Positions 1-19,011 of a DNA stretch of 26,000 bases are shown piece by piece; positions within the stretch are counted from its first letter, which is position 1; every line of letters starts with the position of its first letter. The stretch lies in NCBI RefSeq assembly GCF_964340395.1, contig NC_135552.1:10762194-10788193 (forward strand). The letters are read 5' to 3'. The position numbers and the translations under genes were made by a program. The notes below the pieces were generated by a model. The model saw only the letters and a program-made list of their open reading frames with translations. It searched no databases and was not told where the DNA came from. The DNA is from Glandiceps talaboti (Eukaryota; Hemichordata; Enteropneusta; Spengelidae).

Positions 1-1395
1 TACAATAAGGTCATTTACAAGTAATAAACCCTGAAAATATCGCTTACCATCGACTAAATTCACCTCATTGTCGTCAAAGGACACAGTCGATAATTAGTCT
101 CCATCGGATGAAGCTCAAAGGGACTACAAACTTTCCTGTATTTGCGTCCCTCCATCCATCCGTGTCTCCGTGCGTAGTCATATGTTGAAACCAATCCTTA
201 TTTGCATATCACATTCTTTGTAGTATTAGATTGGGCAATTTATTTCAAATCTTATACATTTATGAGATTGGAGACGGCCTCACTCCAAAGCCAGAGCCAG
301 GAGAGATGCTCACCGTTCGGCGGCCAAGACCCAAGTCCCCAAACATGCGACGCTATGGTCGTTACAATAATTAAATCACAATAAGTCATGCATAGGAGAT
401 GAGCTTCCTAAGGTAACAATAGAGGTCACGCATGATTATGAGCGTCATGGAAATGAAATAAAAGACACTAAACTTTAACTTGAATGACATTTCATACGAT
501 ATTAGTACGCATTATCTTGACACCCATTTGAGATATTGCAATAACATATATTCATTTCTCAAACTAGGTGTTTGACGACATGTATAAACAACGTCATGTC
601 TGTACCCAAACACGGTAATTACAAATTCATGACATTATCAATGGTCCTCACCAGAAACATACCATCACTTATTGTGGGTTCTATATTATTAGCTATATAG
701 TTAATTAATTTATGTTATGTTCGCATTTTCTGGGTAAAATAAAGTTCAACTTCATACTCTGACTATGCAACAGACTATCATGATGGTTTTGAAATTGTGG
801 TATTATTTACATTATATAAGACTAAACAGCGTGAGTGTACGCAGGGTTGCCGCGTAACGTATCAGGGTCAATCTTTCAACAGTATTACTATATTCTCAGC
901 TGAAAGTTAATCTTATTGAGCGATTCGCCTCGGGCATTATTACAACCGACGCGAGGCGACCAGCAAAGGAAAAACGATATCGTGCCTTTGAATGAAACCT
1001 TATTGTAACACAGTACAATATGGTCACCAATCATTTTGCAAGTTATCTTGTATCCATACACGCAAACGTTTTCGTTTCCTAGCAACCACCTATGTTTGAA
1101 AACCAGACAGATTTTTCTCAATTAATAACACCAAAACTTGAATTCTGTGCCGTGACATCATAATGAAACGATTATGTGGCCATTCCTTCTAAATTGAAAT
1201 AATTACGGTTGACGTAAACATTGAATTCTTGACTATATTTGTGTCGTTGCCAAGTCACGTTTGTTGATATGGTGTTTTGATTTATAAGTGTGAAATAGTG
1301 TGACAAGCACATATTTACTGCCTGGTGAGTCGTGAATTGTGTATCTAAAGGAGTCGTGCTTAACTGGATAATCCCCCAATAAGTTATGTTCAAAC
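1..1395. other. non-coding 5' flank, nothing recognised
   Basis: AT-rich single-copy-looking sequence. Short open frames on both strands have neither convincing splice sites nor regular codon character. A slightly GC-richer patch lies around 265-360, and its reverse complement contains a donor-like GAACG|GTGAGC, but no partner exon was found. If gene 1 has 5' exons inside the window they would lie in this stretch or in 2046-5510, but none resembling exons 1-2 of gene 2 could be identified. Confidence 0.5.
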
Positions 1396-1590
1396 TTGCA
1401 TCGTGATAACTCGTTACTTCAGAAATGTTTGCGTGAAGTTACTCTCACAAACCAGAGCTCATATTTCTTCCGCGACACTCTTGACGGTGCGTACGTCTTC
1501 AAGTTGAACCGTGCCATAAAAGAGGCTATGGTTTACGACGATGGCGTAAAGTCGGTTATCTTTGGAGGAGTTCTAGCAAACTTCTAGAGT
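1396..1590 (+). CDS. possible terminal exon of an unknown gene (coding-like ORF)
   Basis: An open frame runs from about 1396 to the TAG at 1585-1587. It has a strong purine-N-pyrimidine codon pattern (runs such as GAC, GGT, GCG, GTC, AAC, GCC, GCT, GTT, GAC, GAT, GGC), unlike the AT-rich chance frames nearby. A plausible acceptor, TTACTTCAG, lies at about 1414-1422, so the coding part may start near 1423 as a last exon. The peptide includes FFRDTLDGAYVFKLNRA and ends GGVLANF. The segment LNRAIKEA...DDGVKSVIFGG faintly recalls the crotonase (enoyl-CoA hydratase) start, but the expected Pro-x-x-x-Asn-Ala stretch is absent, so I do not claim this. It could end a gene that begins left of the window, or be a gene fragment. 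It does not match the 17078-24501 gene. Confidence 0.35.
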
Positions 1591-1728
1591 ATTTCGTTTT
1601 ACAAGATTATAGCAACTTGATTACGTACATACCTGTAAATAAGGATGTCTATTTGCTTGTATCAATATTTAATGTTTCCTTCGCCACAAATCATCGCGTA
1701 CGTAAAAATTGCAAAAAGCAAACAAGCC

Positions 1729-1950
<222 letters not shown>

Positions 1951-2045
1951 AACTGACAAGCAAACATGACAGTAATAACCATTTTAAATGGAAAATTCGT
2001 CTCTACCAGTACATGTATTGAATATAAAAGAACTATGCTATTCAT

Positions 2046-2780
2046 TCAGAATAAATCCGATGCCAGTGGAGAGAAATCCGCTAAACACCATGACGTGATT
2101 TGCATGCACACGTACTTCCGTTTAACGGGAAATTAGAACTTATGGATTTATACGATCTAATGAAATACATTATTAGATCCCAGCAAAGCCCGCCACAGGA
2201 CATACTCCCAAACAGTGCTTGTTAAGGAAAATTACGTGATTTAAAATTCATGAACACGATAAAGAGGAACGAGATAGGCTTGTGGAAGTTTACATTGACG
2301 ATAGACCAATACACAGAGATTGAAAGAAGGAACCACTGTTATAATTCGGAGTTACCTTCAATTGCCAAATATTTTTTATTAAGTTTCCTTAAACGGAAAT
2401 AATCAAGGTCGATTTTCACTGGCTCGGGCAAATATTAAGTGAATAATGTATGGTAATTTGGTATCGCGTCTTCTTTTATTGAGCTATCCTAAATATTAAT
2501 TTGTTTTTTGTTTTGTACTTCATTAAACTTTAATGTAAATGGTAGGATGAAGTTATAGAGATATGTGAAAACATACATCGATGTATATGAATGATGATGC
2601 TGACGAGTGTCGTCTCTACTGTTTATACAGAATTTTTACAAAAGTTGGTTTAACGTGTTCCGATCATTGTTTTGTGTGTCATACCATTGGTCTAGTCATT
2701 GTGTCTTTTCTCTTAATACGGTATACATTTATTTGCTACGATTTCTTTCACAGCTTCATCGGCGTTACATGGCATCGTCA
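2046..2780. other. non-coding stretch with one small hairpin
   Basis: No exon recognised. An 8-bp inverted repeat GATCTAAT/ATTAGATC (2154-2161 and 2172-2179) can form a short hairpin. An open frame entering the following TGTC array from 2581 is not supported as coding. Confidence 0.5.
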
Positions 2781-2782
2781 AC

Positions 2783-2886
2783 ATGTCTGTCTGTCTGTCT
2801 GTCTGTCTGTCGGTCGATCGGTCGGTCGTCCGACCGGCCTGCCTGCCTGCCTGTCTGGCCGTCTGCCTACCTTCCTGTCTGTCTGT
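2783..2886. repeat. degenerate TGTC/CGGT/TGCC tetranucleotide array
   Basis: TGTC units (about 2784-2808) pass into CGGT/CGAT-like units and then TGCC and TGTC units. Read on the other strand this is again GACA/GGCA, the same pair of unit variants as in the array at 1753-1941. It is more degenerate, so probably older. Confidence 0.9.
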
Positions 2887-2889
2887 ATT

Positions 2890-5205
2890 TGGTTCACTGT
2901 CCCTCTTTCGTAGCTGTGTAGTGTAACACCATCCGTACGTGCAAACTCATTTCTTTACATATTAGTGTCAAAGGTTAATAATCATATGATATTCAAAAAA
3001 TGCAGCTGACGATCTAAAAAGCTAGATTGGTGCCTCGGAGAACGTATCCATGAAGCTGCTCGTACCCACGTCTGCATTTTACTTACACTTATCAAGACAT
3101 GATATATTAAAACATGTATTCGTAAAGGTCATACCGCTCTAAGGCATATAATGCACTTTTTATATAGACGACGGTTGAGTTGTGTGGATAATCCAGCAAA
3201 TTAACTGTAACGATGGCAACAACGATATTATATTGTATGGTCTCCGTTTCAAGTGTGACGATACATAATAGGACCTACACCAAATATTGACGAAATATCG
3301 GATCAGTGCAATACTTGTAAACGTTTGAAAAAGCTTTCCTTCTATCGCCTAATGAGGGGGCATTAGTAATGTCAGATGCTGTATAGTGTTGCGGTACAAT
3401 AGTTTCCTTTGAAAGTGTATGATATGAAATTCATTTTCATATTGCCATATGTCAGCTACTGCATGGGGATATTGTAATTTACTTTCATTCGCTAATTAAT
3501 TTGCACACATTTGTAGAATGGGAAATATTCGAACATCGGGTAATCAAGCAAGCTAGGTTGATGATTGGTTTATTTATATTCAAGAATTGATTTTACCTCA
3601 ATCTTCTGATCCATGAAGCACCAGCCTCGAGACTTGGCGGTAATGACTGTAACGTAACCGTGTACTCATGAACACGTCATAATAACACTGTGATAATGAC
3701 GAGTATGTCTAAGAAAGCGTGATTCCGAACACGTCTTGGTCTAAAAATTGCCAATATCAACAGACCTATCCCCGATATAATAGAGAGAACTTGGTATAAA
3801 CAAAACATTTTTAAAAAAAATATTTTGCCGCAATTTTTCGAAAAATCTCAAGTTAATCAAAACACACTATACACGCAATTTTAAATCTCCACTTATTAGC
3901 GCATTAAAAGAATAGAAATAACTGTGTTGTTACATTTTCCTAAAATGTCTACATAAATTGTTCAAAATGGGAAAAAAATGTGTTCAAATTATAATACCCA
4001 TATTTTCAACGGCGGACGAATTGTTTTATTTGTCAGCCATCTTTGTACATGTAGAATGACTGCAACGTGCTAGTACAGTTTTAATGACACCGTGTCATCC
4101 TTTATCACGGCGAAACACACAGAAATAAGAGTCTGTCGTTCTTAATCTAACTTTCCATCGCAATGGATGTCAGATTACATCGTATTTTTGTCACGATCTT
4201 GGCTTTAAAGTGGATGTCACCATTAAAGAGTCTCGGTCATAAACAAATGGTTTGTAATTTTATGAATAATTAACCACTGATTAGTCAGTGTTGCGCCTGA
4301 AATACAAACAAGTAAGGCCACAAATCCTTTCTCGTTGTTTTCACACAAGAGCTTTCTAAAAAAAATATCCGTTGGGAATACAGTTCAATTTTTCTCCGTG
4401 AGATACTCTAGGAACGGTCTGGTATTTGATTAATTGTAAGTGATGTGGTGTTGTGTGCATTTCTGTTCGATTATAGCCATTCATTACTCACGTACACACA
4501 TAACATCTTGACTCGGGAGGGTTTTGGGGAAGAAACGTCTCAAAATGTCTTCGGGATGTTTTGTTCCCATGGTTACGCTATACAGCTATATCTAAATAGA
4601 TGGTAAACGTATGGATTAGATATCCCAGGCTTCATTTTTTTTATTCACACACAAGAATTGAAAAAAATACACACAAAAAATGACGTTACTCTTATTTCAC
4701 TTCTTGTAGACTACATTTTGTATTCTCGATGTGACACACTATAATTCTAAAACGAAAAACAACTTATATGTCAAATTTAATCATAAACATGTCAACCATT
4801 CATACAAATTGATGTGTTTATCCAAAACAACTTTTCTCGAAAAAAAACAGCCTTACTCGACCATTTTGATGGATGACGAATCTTTATTAGTAAAATTACT
4901 TTGACTTCTAACTGTTCATTATGTACGGTTTGTACATCTACTGAGTAGAGTAAAGTAGCGTATGTATATTGTGAAATCTTCATTTGTTGTGTAGGTGACT
5001 ATGGCGATGTAACCCTTTCACCAATCTTCTTACGTTATGAAATGTTTTTCTCCATGCATACAATCAAGATGCACTATTTGATGGATTTTTCCCCAATATA
5101 TTTAATCCAATTCAAACCAACGAATGCGTTAACATTGGAACCTTTTGTAGAATATCCAGCTAGTCCAATATTCCTCGCTTCTTAGCTACTGGACTATTCT
5201 TATAT
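2890..5205. other. non-coding; expected but unfound 5' exons of gene 1
   Basis: AT-rich sequence without a recognisable exon. I looked for a counterpart of gene 2 exon 2 (about 128 nt, ending in phase 1) and found no convincing match. An open frame at about 4428-4602 has no acceptor and no similarity to gene 2. Small hairpins such as CTAATG...CATTAG near 3350-3367 are at chance level. Confidence 0.4.
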
Positions 5206-5213
5206 ATGTTATT

Positions 5214-5258
5214 TCAACAACAACAAAACACAACAGCAACAACAACAACAACAACAAC

Positions 5259-5293
<35 letters not shown>

Positions 5294-5323
5294 TAACAAC
5301 AACAACAACAACAACAACAACAT
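5214..5323. repeat. (AAC)n-(AAT)n-(AAC)n compound microsatellite
   Basis: An ABA-structured trinucleotide array: AAC units, a central AAT block (about 5260-5289), then AAC units again. It lies about 190 bp upstream of gene 1's first visible exon. The poly-Leu open frame on the - strand (5186-5452) is produced by this repeat. Confidence 0.95.
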
Positions 5324-5510
5324 TCGTGTCAAGACATTGTTATTACTCTTGCCTACATACCCCTCGACTTCATACATGTGGAAAGAAGTAAAATCGTAAC
5401 AATTTACGACCAAGAAAAAAATAGCTTGAATGTTGGGGACTGTGTCCTTCAATAACCAATCATAACATGTTTGTTAATATGTCGACTTTTTGTTGATTGC
5501 TTTTTTGCAG

Positions 5511-13434
<7,924 letters not shown>

Positions 13435-13512
13435 ATTGATCATATCAATAACTTTGTCCTGCCAAATATCACATGGATTAACTGTCTAGCATACCAAACG
13501 CATGTTGTATAC

Positions 13513-13518
13513 ATTAAA
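13513..13518 (+). promoter_or_regulatory. candidate poly(A) signal of gene 1 (ATTAAA)
   Basis: ATTAAA lies 79 bases after the gene 1 stop and is followed by GT-rich sequence (TGTGCAGTTGTTCTGTATTGTTG). This is the common single-base variant of AATAAA. Assignment rests on position alone. Confidence 0.3.
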
Positions 13519-13561
13519 ACATTCACGTCTTTCCTGATGTGCAGTTGTTCTGTATTGTTGT

Positions 13562-13616
13562 GATACCGGTACCTGTATAGGTACATACAGTATGTACAGT
13601 ACAGTACAGTACTGTA
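13562..13616. repeat. cluster of overlapping small palindromes with (ACAGT)n
   Basis: Within 55 bp, just after gene 1, lie TACCGGTA, TACCTGTATAGGTA, TACATACAGTATGTA, three to four ACAGT units, and ACAGTACTGT. It can fold in several alternative ways. Confidence 0.6.
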
Positions 13617-13916
13617 TCTCACACACATTACAGGGAATTTGAAAGTTGGACGTAGACAATTATTCTGATTTATTAACGGAATCCGTCTTGTCGAAAAGAA
13701 ATGTTGAGTGTACGTATCAAACAAAGGCTTCTACGGACATTATAACATGTATAAGACTCAGTAGCATTAAGTATAGACGTACGCAAAGACCACACGTTTC
13801 GTGAAGCTCTTCATAAAAACCTTTTATGTGGTCATGTACTAAAAATAACTTATGTCTTTGTGCTATCATGGGCCTTTTTGATTTCCAAACGGTGGAAGAT
13901 TGTTACAAACACTCCC

Positions 13917-14171
13917 ATGTCTACCTAGCTACCTATAGTTACCTCCCAACTAACCAACTTACCTACCTACCTACCTACCAACCAACCTACCTACCAATCA
14001 ACTAACCTACCTACCTACCTACCTACCTACCTACCTACCTACCTACCAACCTCCTAGTACCTACCTACCTACCTACCAACGACCAACCAACCAACCAACC
14101 AACCAACCAACCAACCAACCTACCTATCTACCTACCTACCAACCTCCTAGTACCTACCTACCTACCTACCA

Positions 14172-14214
<43 letters not shown>

Positions 14215-14275
14215 CACACACAGGCAGGCACGCACGCACGCACACACACACATACACATACACGCACACACATAC
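13917..14275. repeat. (CCTA)n/(CCAA)n array followed by (CA)n
   Basis: ACCT/CCTA units interspersed with CCAA units run to about 14173. They contain a duplicated segment marked by AACCTCCTAGTACCTACC at 14048 and again 93 bp downstream. A CA tract with CGCA and GGCA variants follows to about 14275. The array lies between genes 1 and 2. Confidence 0.95.
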
Positions 14276-14279
14276 ATTA

Positions 14280-15675
14280 TACGCACAAACCAAATGATAT
14301 TTTATGTATCAAGTACACAAAACACATATAAGCTTACAATAATTCATACATTAGTAGATTCAATGCCATATTGTTGCTATTCATTTATATTAAAATGCCA
14401 CAATTATGCATATTATATCTATATAGACTATTAATATACACAAATGTAACATTTTGCCGAAATTCACTGTGTTCAATCTTCGTTAATAACTTGACACAAT
14501 GTATATAGATACAAATCGATAGACACGTTAAAAGTATGGTGATTTCTATAGGTTGCACAGTTGATACTGCTGTGGAAACCGGGCCTTCACTTTACCAAGG
14601 TAGATACAATCTTAAACACTATTGTTCTGCTGCGATGTAGATGATTATTCAAAAGGGGGATAGCACTGAGTGCCTCTGTTGTACGGATATAATCTCCCTG
14701 TAATCAAGATAGTGTAAACACTGGAAGTCTCCAAAATGTACACTGCAAGATCATGAATGATCCATCAAATAGCTTATATATCAGCATATCGCAACAATAA
14801 GTTTTAGTTTGTATAAATCTTAGTTAGCTAAAAGCTTGGTTTCCGCTGTAGTATGTAAAACTGGGGATAGGTAATGTCAAACACAATCATAATTAAGTAT
14901 TCCATCCTTTCGTATATGTATATTGTCGATTGTTTTTTAGTGAAAGAAAACATTTACTCAGATCGTCTTGTAAATATAAATACACTAACTATTTGTAATG
15001 TCATTGTATCTAGCATCAACGGTGATTTCCAAGGAATTGACTGATTCTTTTAATCTGCTGAGTACTTTTTACTGCAAAGTTAATGTTGATTTACGCAACA
15101 AGATAGCACCTACGAGCACTTTCTATTCACTAATTTATTTTATCCGTGTATATTTACATTTTACATAAAAATTGTACGTGTTTTTGTGTTGTGTGTGCCA
15201 CGGTTTCGGTACAGTTTTTTGTCTTTAGTCACTCTTCGATATTAAGCAGAAAGAAAGTTACTCAAAATACGACTTAAAGACAGTATGTAGAAGTATATTG
15301 TAGGTGGTTCATTTTTGCTTTCAGACCCTGAAGACTTCCCGTGTGGAGTCGAAACATAGGAAATACAATTTTAACGTAGACTAAAGGACTTGTCGACTTT
15401 TTTTTATCAAACCAAACTTACATATTCTCAAGTCCATGTCTCCCAATTTGTTTACCATTGTGGTTGGACTGACTGCAGTTTTCCCAAAAAAGAGTCAGTA
15501 AGTCGTTATCAACGCCAGCTATTTTTCTTATGAATATATTATATATGACATACAAATACTTTACACGCTTTCTGACCAGGAAAGAGGGCATATATTTGAA
15601 ACATTTACTATGAAATGTAATATTATATTGATAATTTCTGTAATACATTGGCTTTAAATTGCTTTTGGAATATTA
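14280..15675. other. intergenic, nothing recognised
   Basis: AT-rich sequence without recognisable exons, repeats or RNA genes. The - strand open frame at 15418-15648 has no supporting features. Confidence 0.5.
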
Positions 15676-15680
15676 TAGTC

Positions 15681-15857
15681 GTATGTATGTATGTATGTAT
15701 GTATGTATGTATGTATGTATGTATGTATGTATGTATGTATGTATGTATGTATGTATGTATGTATGCATGCATGCATGCATGCATGTATGTATTTGTGTAT
15801 GTGTGTGTGCGTGCGTGTGTGTGTGCATGCGTGTGTGTGCGTGCGTGCGCGTATGCG

Positions 15858-15890
<33 letters not shown>

Positions 15891-15903
15891 TGTTTGTATG
15901 TAT
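15681..15903. repeat. (GTAT)n-(GCAT)n-(GTGC/GTGT)n compound array
   Basis: About 20 GTAT units (15681-15764) lead into GCAT units (about 15765-15784), then mixed GTGT/GCGT units, and return to GTAT to about 15900. As in the GACA arrays, single-base unit variants are amplified in blocks. It yields long Met-Tyr-Val-Cys and Thr-Tyr-Ile-His frames that are artefacts. Confidence 0.95.
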
Positions 15904-16000
15904 CAATTTACAAAACTATAACACGCAACGCCAACTTCCCACTTGAAAACTGCGTGTTCAAAAAAGTAATCAAATAATACTTAGAATTACAGTCAAAACC

Positions 16001-16159
16001 AATCTGATTAAAATCTGATATGGTGAAAGCGGCTAAATGCTTTGTTCCGAGTGATCGCCGCCTTCCCACCCGGAACAAAAACAAACAATACAAAACGATG
16101 GCAATAAAGGTAAATAAAGCATTTAGCCGCTTTCACCACTTCAGATTTTAATCAGATTG
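16001..16159. mobile_element. 159-bp MITE with ~42-bp terminal inverted repeats
   Basis: The left arm (16001-16043) starts CAATCTGATTAAAATCTGAT and contains GGTGAAAGCGGCTAAATGC. The right arm (16116-16159) is its near-perfect reverse complement (GCATTTAGCCGCTTTCACC ... TTTTAATCAGATTG). A second nested inverted repeat, TTTGTTCCG/CGGAACAAA (16041-16049 and 16071-16079), sits inside. There is no coding capacity. A more diverged relative lies at 11553-11691, so this is a dispersed family. No clear target duplication: flanks read AAAAC and AGTCC. Confidence 0.8.
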
Positions 16160-16600
16160 AGTCCTCCATCGAATCCTTTAGATCTTTCTTTCAGATACCA
16201 CTTTGGTATCTAGACTGTACTATCACCGTTCCATGTCCACACCCGGCGTACTCTATGCACCAACCCTCCTATCGTCACTGTATACAAATAACGCCCGCTT
16301 TGGTTGAGATTAGATGACAAATTTCGTACTGATGAAATCTAAATTGTAGACATTGGCGGGGTTTCTCTCCACCGTCAAATTATGAGTTTGTAAGAAAAAA
16401 ACAAGTATCAGTAACTCTATGTTTACACTTTATATTAAATAATCACTGCTTGTTGTAATGTGTGAAGATAAGGTAGTGTAAAATCTGAACACAGTCGTCA
16501 TGATATGAACTAGAAGACTAAACGGAAACAGCAGGACTTAGGGGATTTTTAGTAAGTATGAAAGTAAACAATCACATGTTTCAGAATATTTTACTTAAAA
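16160..16600. other. intergenic, nothing recognised
   Basis: No exon or element could be identified between the MITE and the inverted repeat at 16604. Confidence 0.5.
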
Positions 16601-16603
16601 TTT

Positions 16604-16665
16604 CACCAACGTTTTTTTCATTCTTCCCCGAAGAAGGTCTCTTGTGTTAGACCGAAACGTTGGTG
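16604..16665 (+). other. degenerate hammerhead-like inverted repeat
   Basis: CACCAACG (16604-16611) pairs with CGTTGGTG (16658-16665). Between them CCGAAGA (16628-16634) is followed by a stem GGTC/GACC (16636-16639 and 16650-16653) and GAAAC. The order (outer stem, C-x-GA-x-GA, stem II, GAAA, outer stem) is that of a hammerhead ribozyme opened at stem III. However, the core should read CTGATGA and no stem I is visible, so it would be inactive. Similar 'GAAGAAGG...CCGAAACGT' segments are common in dispersed animal repeats such as Penelope-like elements (family knowledge, recalled and not searched). Confidence 0.35.
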
Positions 16666-16936
16666 ACGTTTCGATACAGAAAAGATTTTTCGGAAACGCG
16701 TGCTTCTTTACCCCCTTTTTTATACCTGCCAAATTATGAATTCGAAGAGTATACTCTAAAACACGTAAGTAGTATTTTTAGATAGAGTAACTAGGTCATG
16801 TCAAGTTATTACTAATCGGTGTGACACCACATAAAATAGACCAGTGTCTGATACGTCAGGGGTGTATCACAAATACTAACATGGTGTAAATCATTTACCG
16901 AAAGAGTACACACAGTCAACAACAGTTCTTCTAAAC

Positions 16937-16992
16937 GATAGCCTAGTGGTAGTGCGCATGCGCAAATTAGGTCAGGTGAGTACCTGTCCCTT
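16937..16992 (+). other. tRNA-like (SINE-head-like) segment with internal promoter boxes
   Basis: TAGCCTAGTGG (16939-16949) fits the RNA polymerase III A box, and GTGAGTACCTGTCC (from 16977) is a weak B-box-like match at about tRNA spacing. The segment may be a decayed tRNA-derived SINE head. It also contains the palindrome CAGGT-GAGT-ACCTG (16973-16986). Confidence 0.3.
16953..16964. promoter_or_regulatory. NRF-1-type palindromic site upstream of gene 2
   Basis: TGCGCATGCGCA is a perfect match to the NRF-1 (EWG in flies) consensus YGCGCAYGCGCR. It lies 114 bp upstream of the gene 2 ATG, the usual position in TATA-less animal promoters (established for the factor). It overlaps the tRNA-like segment, so it may be a by-product of a SINE. 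No TATA box or other core element was recognised nearby. Confidence 0.4.
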
Positions 16993-17077
16993 CGGAAACA
17001 GGAACAATAATTTTATGAAAAATCAAAGGAAATCTTAAAATACTCTCTTAAGAAACAGACCTAACGTTTAAGTGAGA

Positions 17078-17274
17078 ATGAGTGAACCAAACCGCCAATC
17101 GCCTATGATAGGGGTGGCACTGATGGAAGACTTTATGAACGGGTTGCCGAATTTCTTCGATATAAGGTGGAATGACGAGGCTGGTCACCCCACAATTCAC
17201 CACGACCCAAATCGAGTTAACGTCTTTGTTCACTCCGATAGACACCAAGAAGACTTTCCAGATTCACAAGGAGG
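17078..17274 (+). CDS. gene 2 exon 1 (start codon exon)
   Basis: Encodes 65 codons plus two bases: MSEPNRQSPMIGVALMEDF..., ending DFPDSQGG. The donor is GGAGG|GTAAGA. No signal peptide or membrane segment. Its Gly codon is completed by the A that begins exon 2, and this phase match supports the join. No counterpart was found for gene 1. Confidence 0.75.
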
Positions 17275-18977
17275 GTAAGAAAGTTGTGTTTTGACAGTTT
17301 ATTCTTAATTTAGAATGTCACGTGATTTCTGGAGCTATCGGTGGAGATAGTTCGTAATGACATCACACCCGGCCAGTCCCCGGATTGAGTGTTTTATTTG
17401 ACAGTGTGTTTTGTAAAGGGTCAAAGGTTATATATGTCAAAGCATGATACACAAGTAAGGAAAATAATCTGCAAAATAACTAGCCCTAAACGTCATTTTA
17501 TACACAATCAAACGTCTTCTTGAACAAAAATACCATAATATATTGACCAAGCTAGTTAGTTTATAATTTACAAGACACTACGGCGTCCGACAATGTCGTG
17601 TCATGTACGAACGTAGTCCTGCTTGCACCAGACGAAGTAAGGCGGAACTAGATTCTGATGTTGTCCCTTTACTTCTCTTTTGGGGCATTGTCAGAATCGG
17701 GTCCCGTACTCCGTCTGTAACCAGGACTACGACAGATGGGTAAAACGACCACGTCTTTAGCATGGAAACCGAGAGATGGTATAGATAAATGAAACCAGTC
17801 AAACGCTAGGTATTGAGTTCGCTAGAAACAGATCAACCCCGATCATAAAACAGGTACATGTACACGTGAGAAGGAAGAAGATATACATCACACAGAACAA
17901 TACATGTGACAAACTCGTGGGTTTCACGGTTACCTCAAAATCCCCACTTTGTCGTACGCCTTCTGACATAACTATGATAGTTGAACTAAAATCATAAATA
18001 CATGGAGGCGTGTATCAAACACTCGTATAGAGTTGTATTTGTTCGGAGACAACGGAGATGTGGTAATGTTGCAAATTGAGTCAAACTCATTAGAATATAT
18101 TATATTGTCGAATCACATTTTAATACCGTGCGTTTTTCGCTGCAGCCCGTCTATTCTTGGATCTAGCAAAATTGACTAAAACAGTTTTGTGTCTAATACT
18201 CTAGATAACATAGCTACACTCGGTGCATGACTCTGTATGCTGAACCCGTTGATAAATCACGGTGTTATATGCCGGTAATTGATTTGTCAAGTCGACTCGT
18301 AACTTTGAAATAATTCCAGAAAAGACGTCCCTAAACCAAGGTGTCGACTCAATCCTCTCGTAACTTTGAAATAGTGACAAGTAATGACATTGAAACCAGG
18401 GTGTCAAAATTAATCATCCGAGGTGTCCACATATTGAACAGACGAAGTAATCACCTCGTGGGTGTTGTCACGCATGTTTTCTTAAAATCTTACTTTCCAA
18501 TCATTATAGCGATGCGTTAGAAAGGGTCATATGAAGTTCAATACACAAATGCATCAACGCATGCGTACTACTGCTTAGTAATTTCAACCAATGTTTAGCA
18601 TCTGTTTTATCATTGAAGTACGTCAGATCTAATCTGTCATCTCTAGATTTCTACCGAGACCGGAGATTAAAATCTGATCAAGTTTCATCTATGAAAAACT
18701 TTATTTCCGTTCGCGTTCGTTCAGTCAACATTGTCGCCCCCTGTCTCCAGTTTCGAGTCGTGTATGTAATTTCGACACTCACATCAGGTAGGCAACACGC
18801 AAGTTGACGCTTTCCAATTAACCGAAGAATCCAACCAACGCTAGCAGAGACCGTTCGCTTGGCTGATTTCGGCTATGTCCTCTTAAAAAAAGCAAAAAAT
18901 ATAACAGGCGAGGGGTCAAACCTATACCGACGTCAAATTATATCATATTTAAGAATCATATTATCAAAGCCGTATAA

Positions 18978-19011
<34 letters not shown>

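Noticed and set aside
2581-2921. ORFs running into the TGTC array
   Set aside because: Two overlapping frames are both open, there are no splice signals, and the C-terminal halves are microsatellite-encoded.
4428-4602. ~57-codon open frame considered as the missing gene 1 exon
   Set aside because: No acceptor, no similarity to gene 2 exon 2, and the wrong phase at the possible donor GATG|GTAAAC.
5186-5452. Poly-Leu ORF on the - strand
   Set aside because: Produced by the AAC/AAT array; the rest has no coding character.
13917-14175. CRISPR-like alternation of repeat and spacer in the CCTA/CCAA region
   Set aside because: Units are 4 bp with only one 93-bp-period duplication; it is an animal microsatellite.
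15648-15977. ORFs with Met-Tyr-Val-Cys or Thr-Tyr-Ile-His repeats
   Set aside because: Translations of the GTAT/GCAT array.
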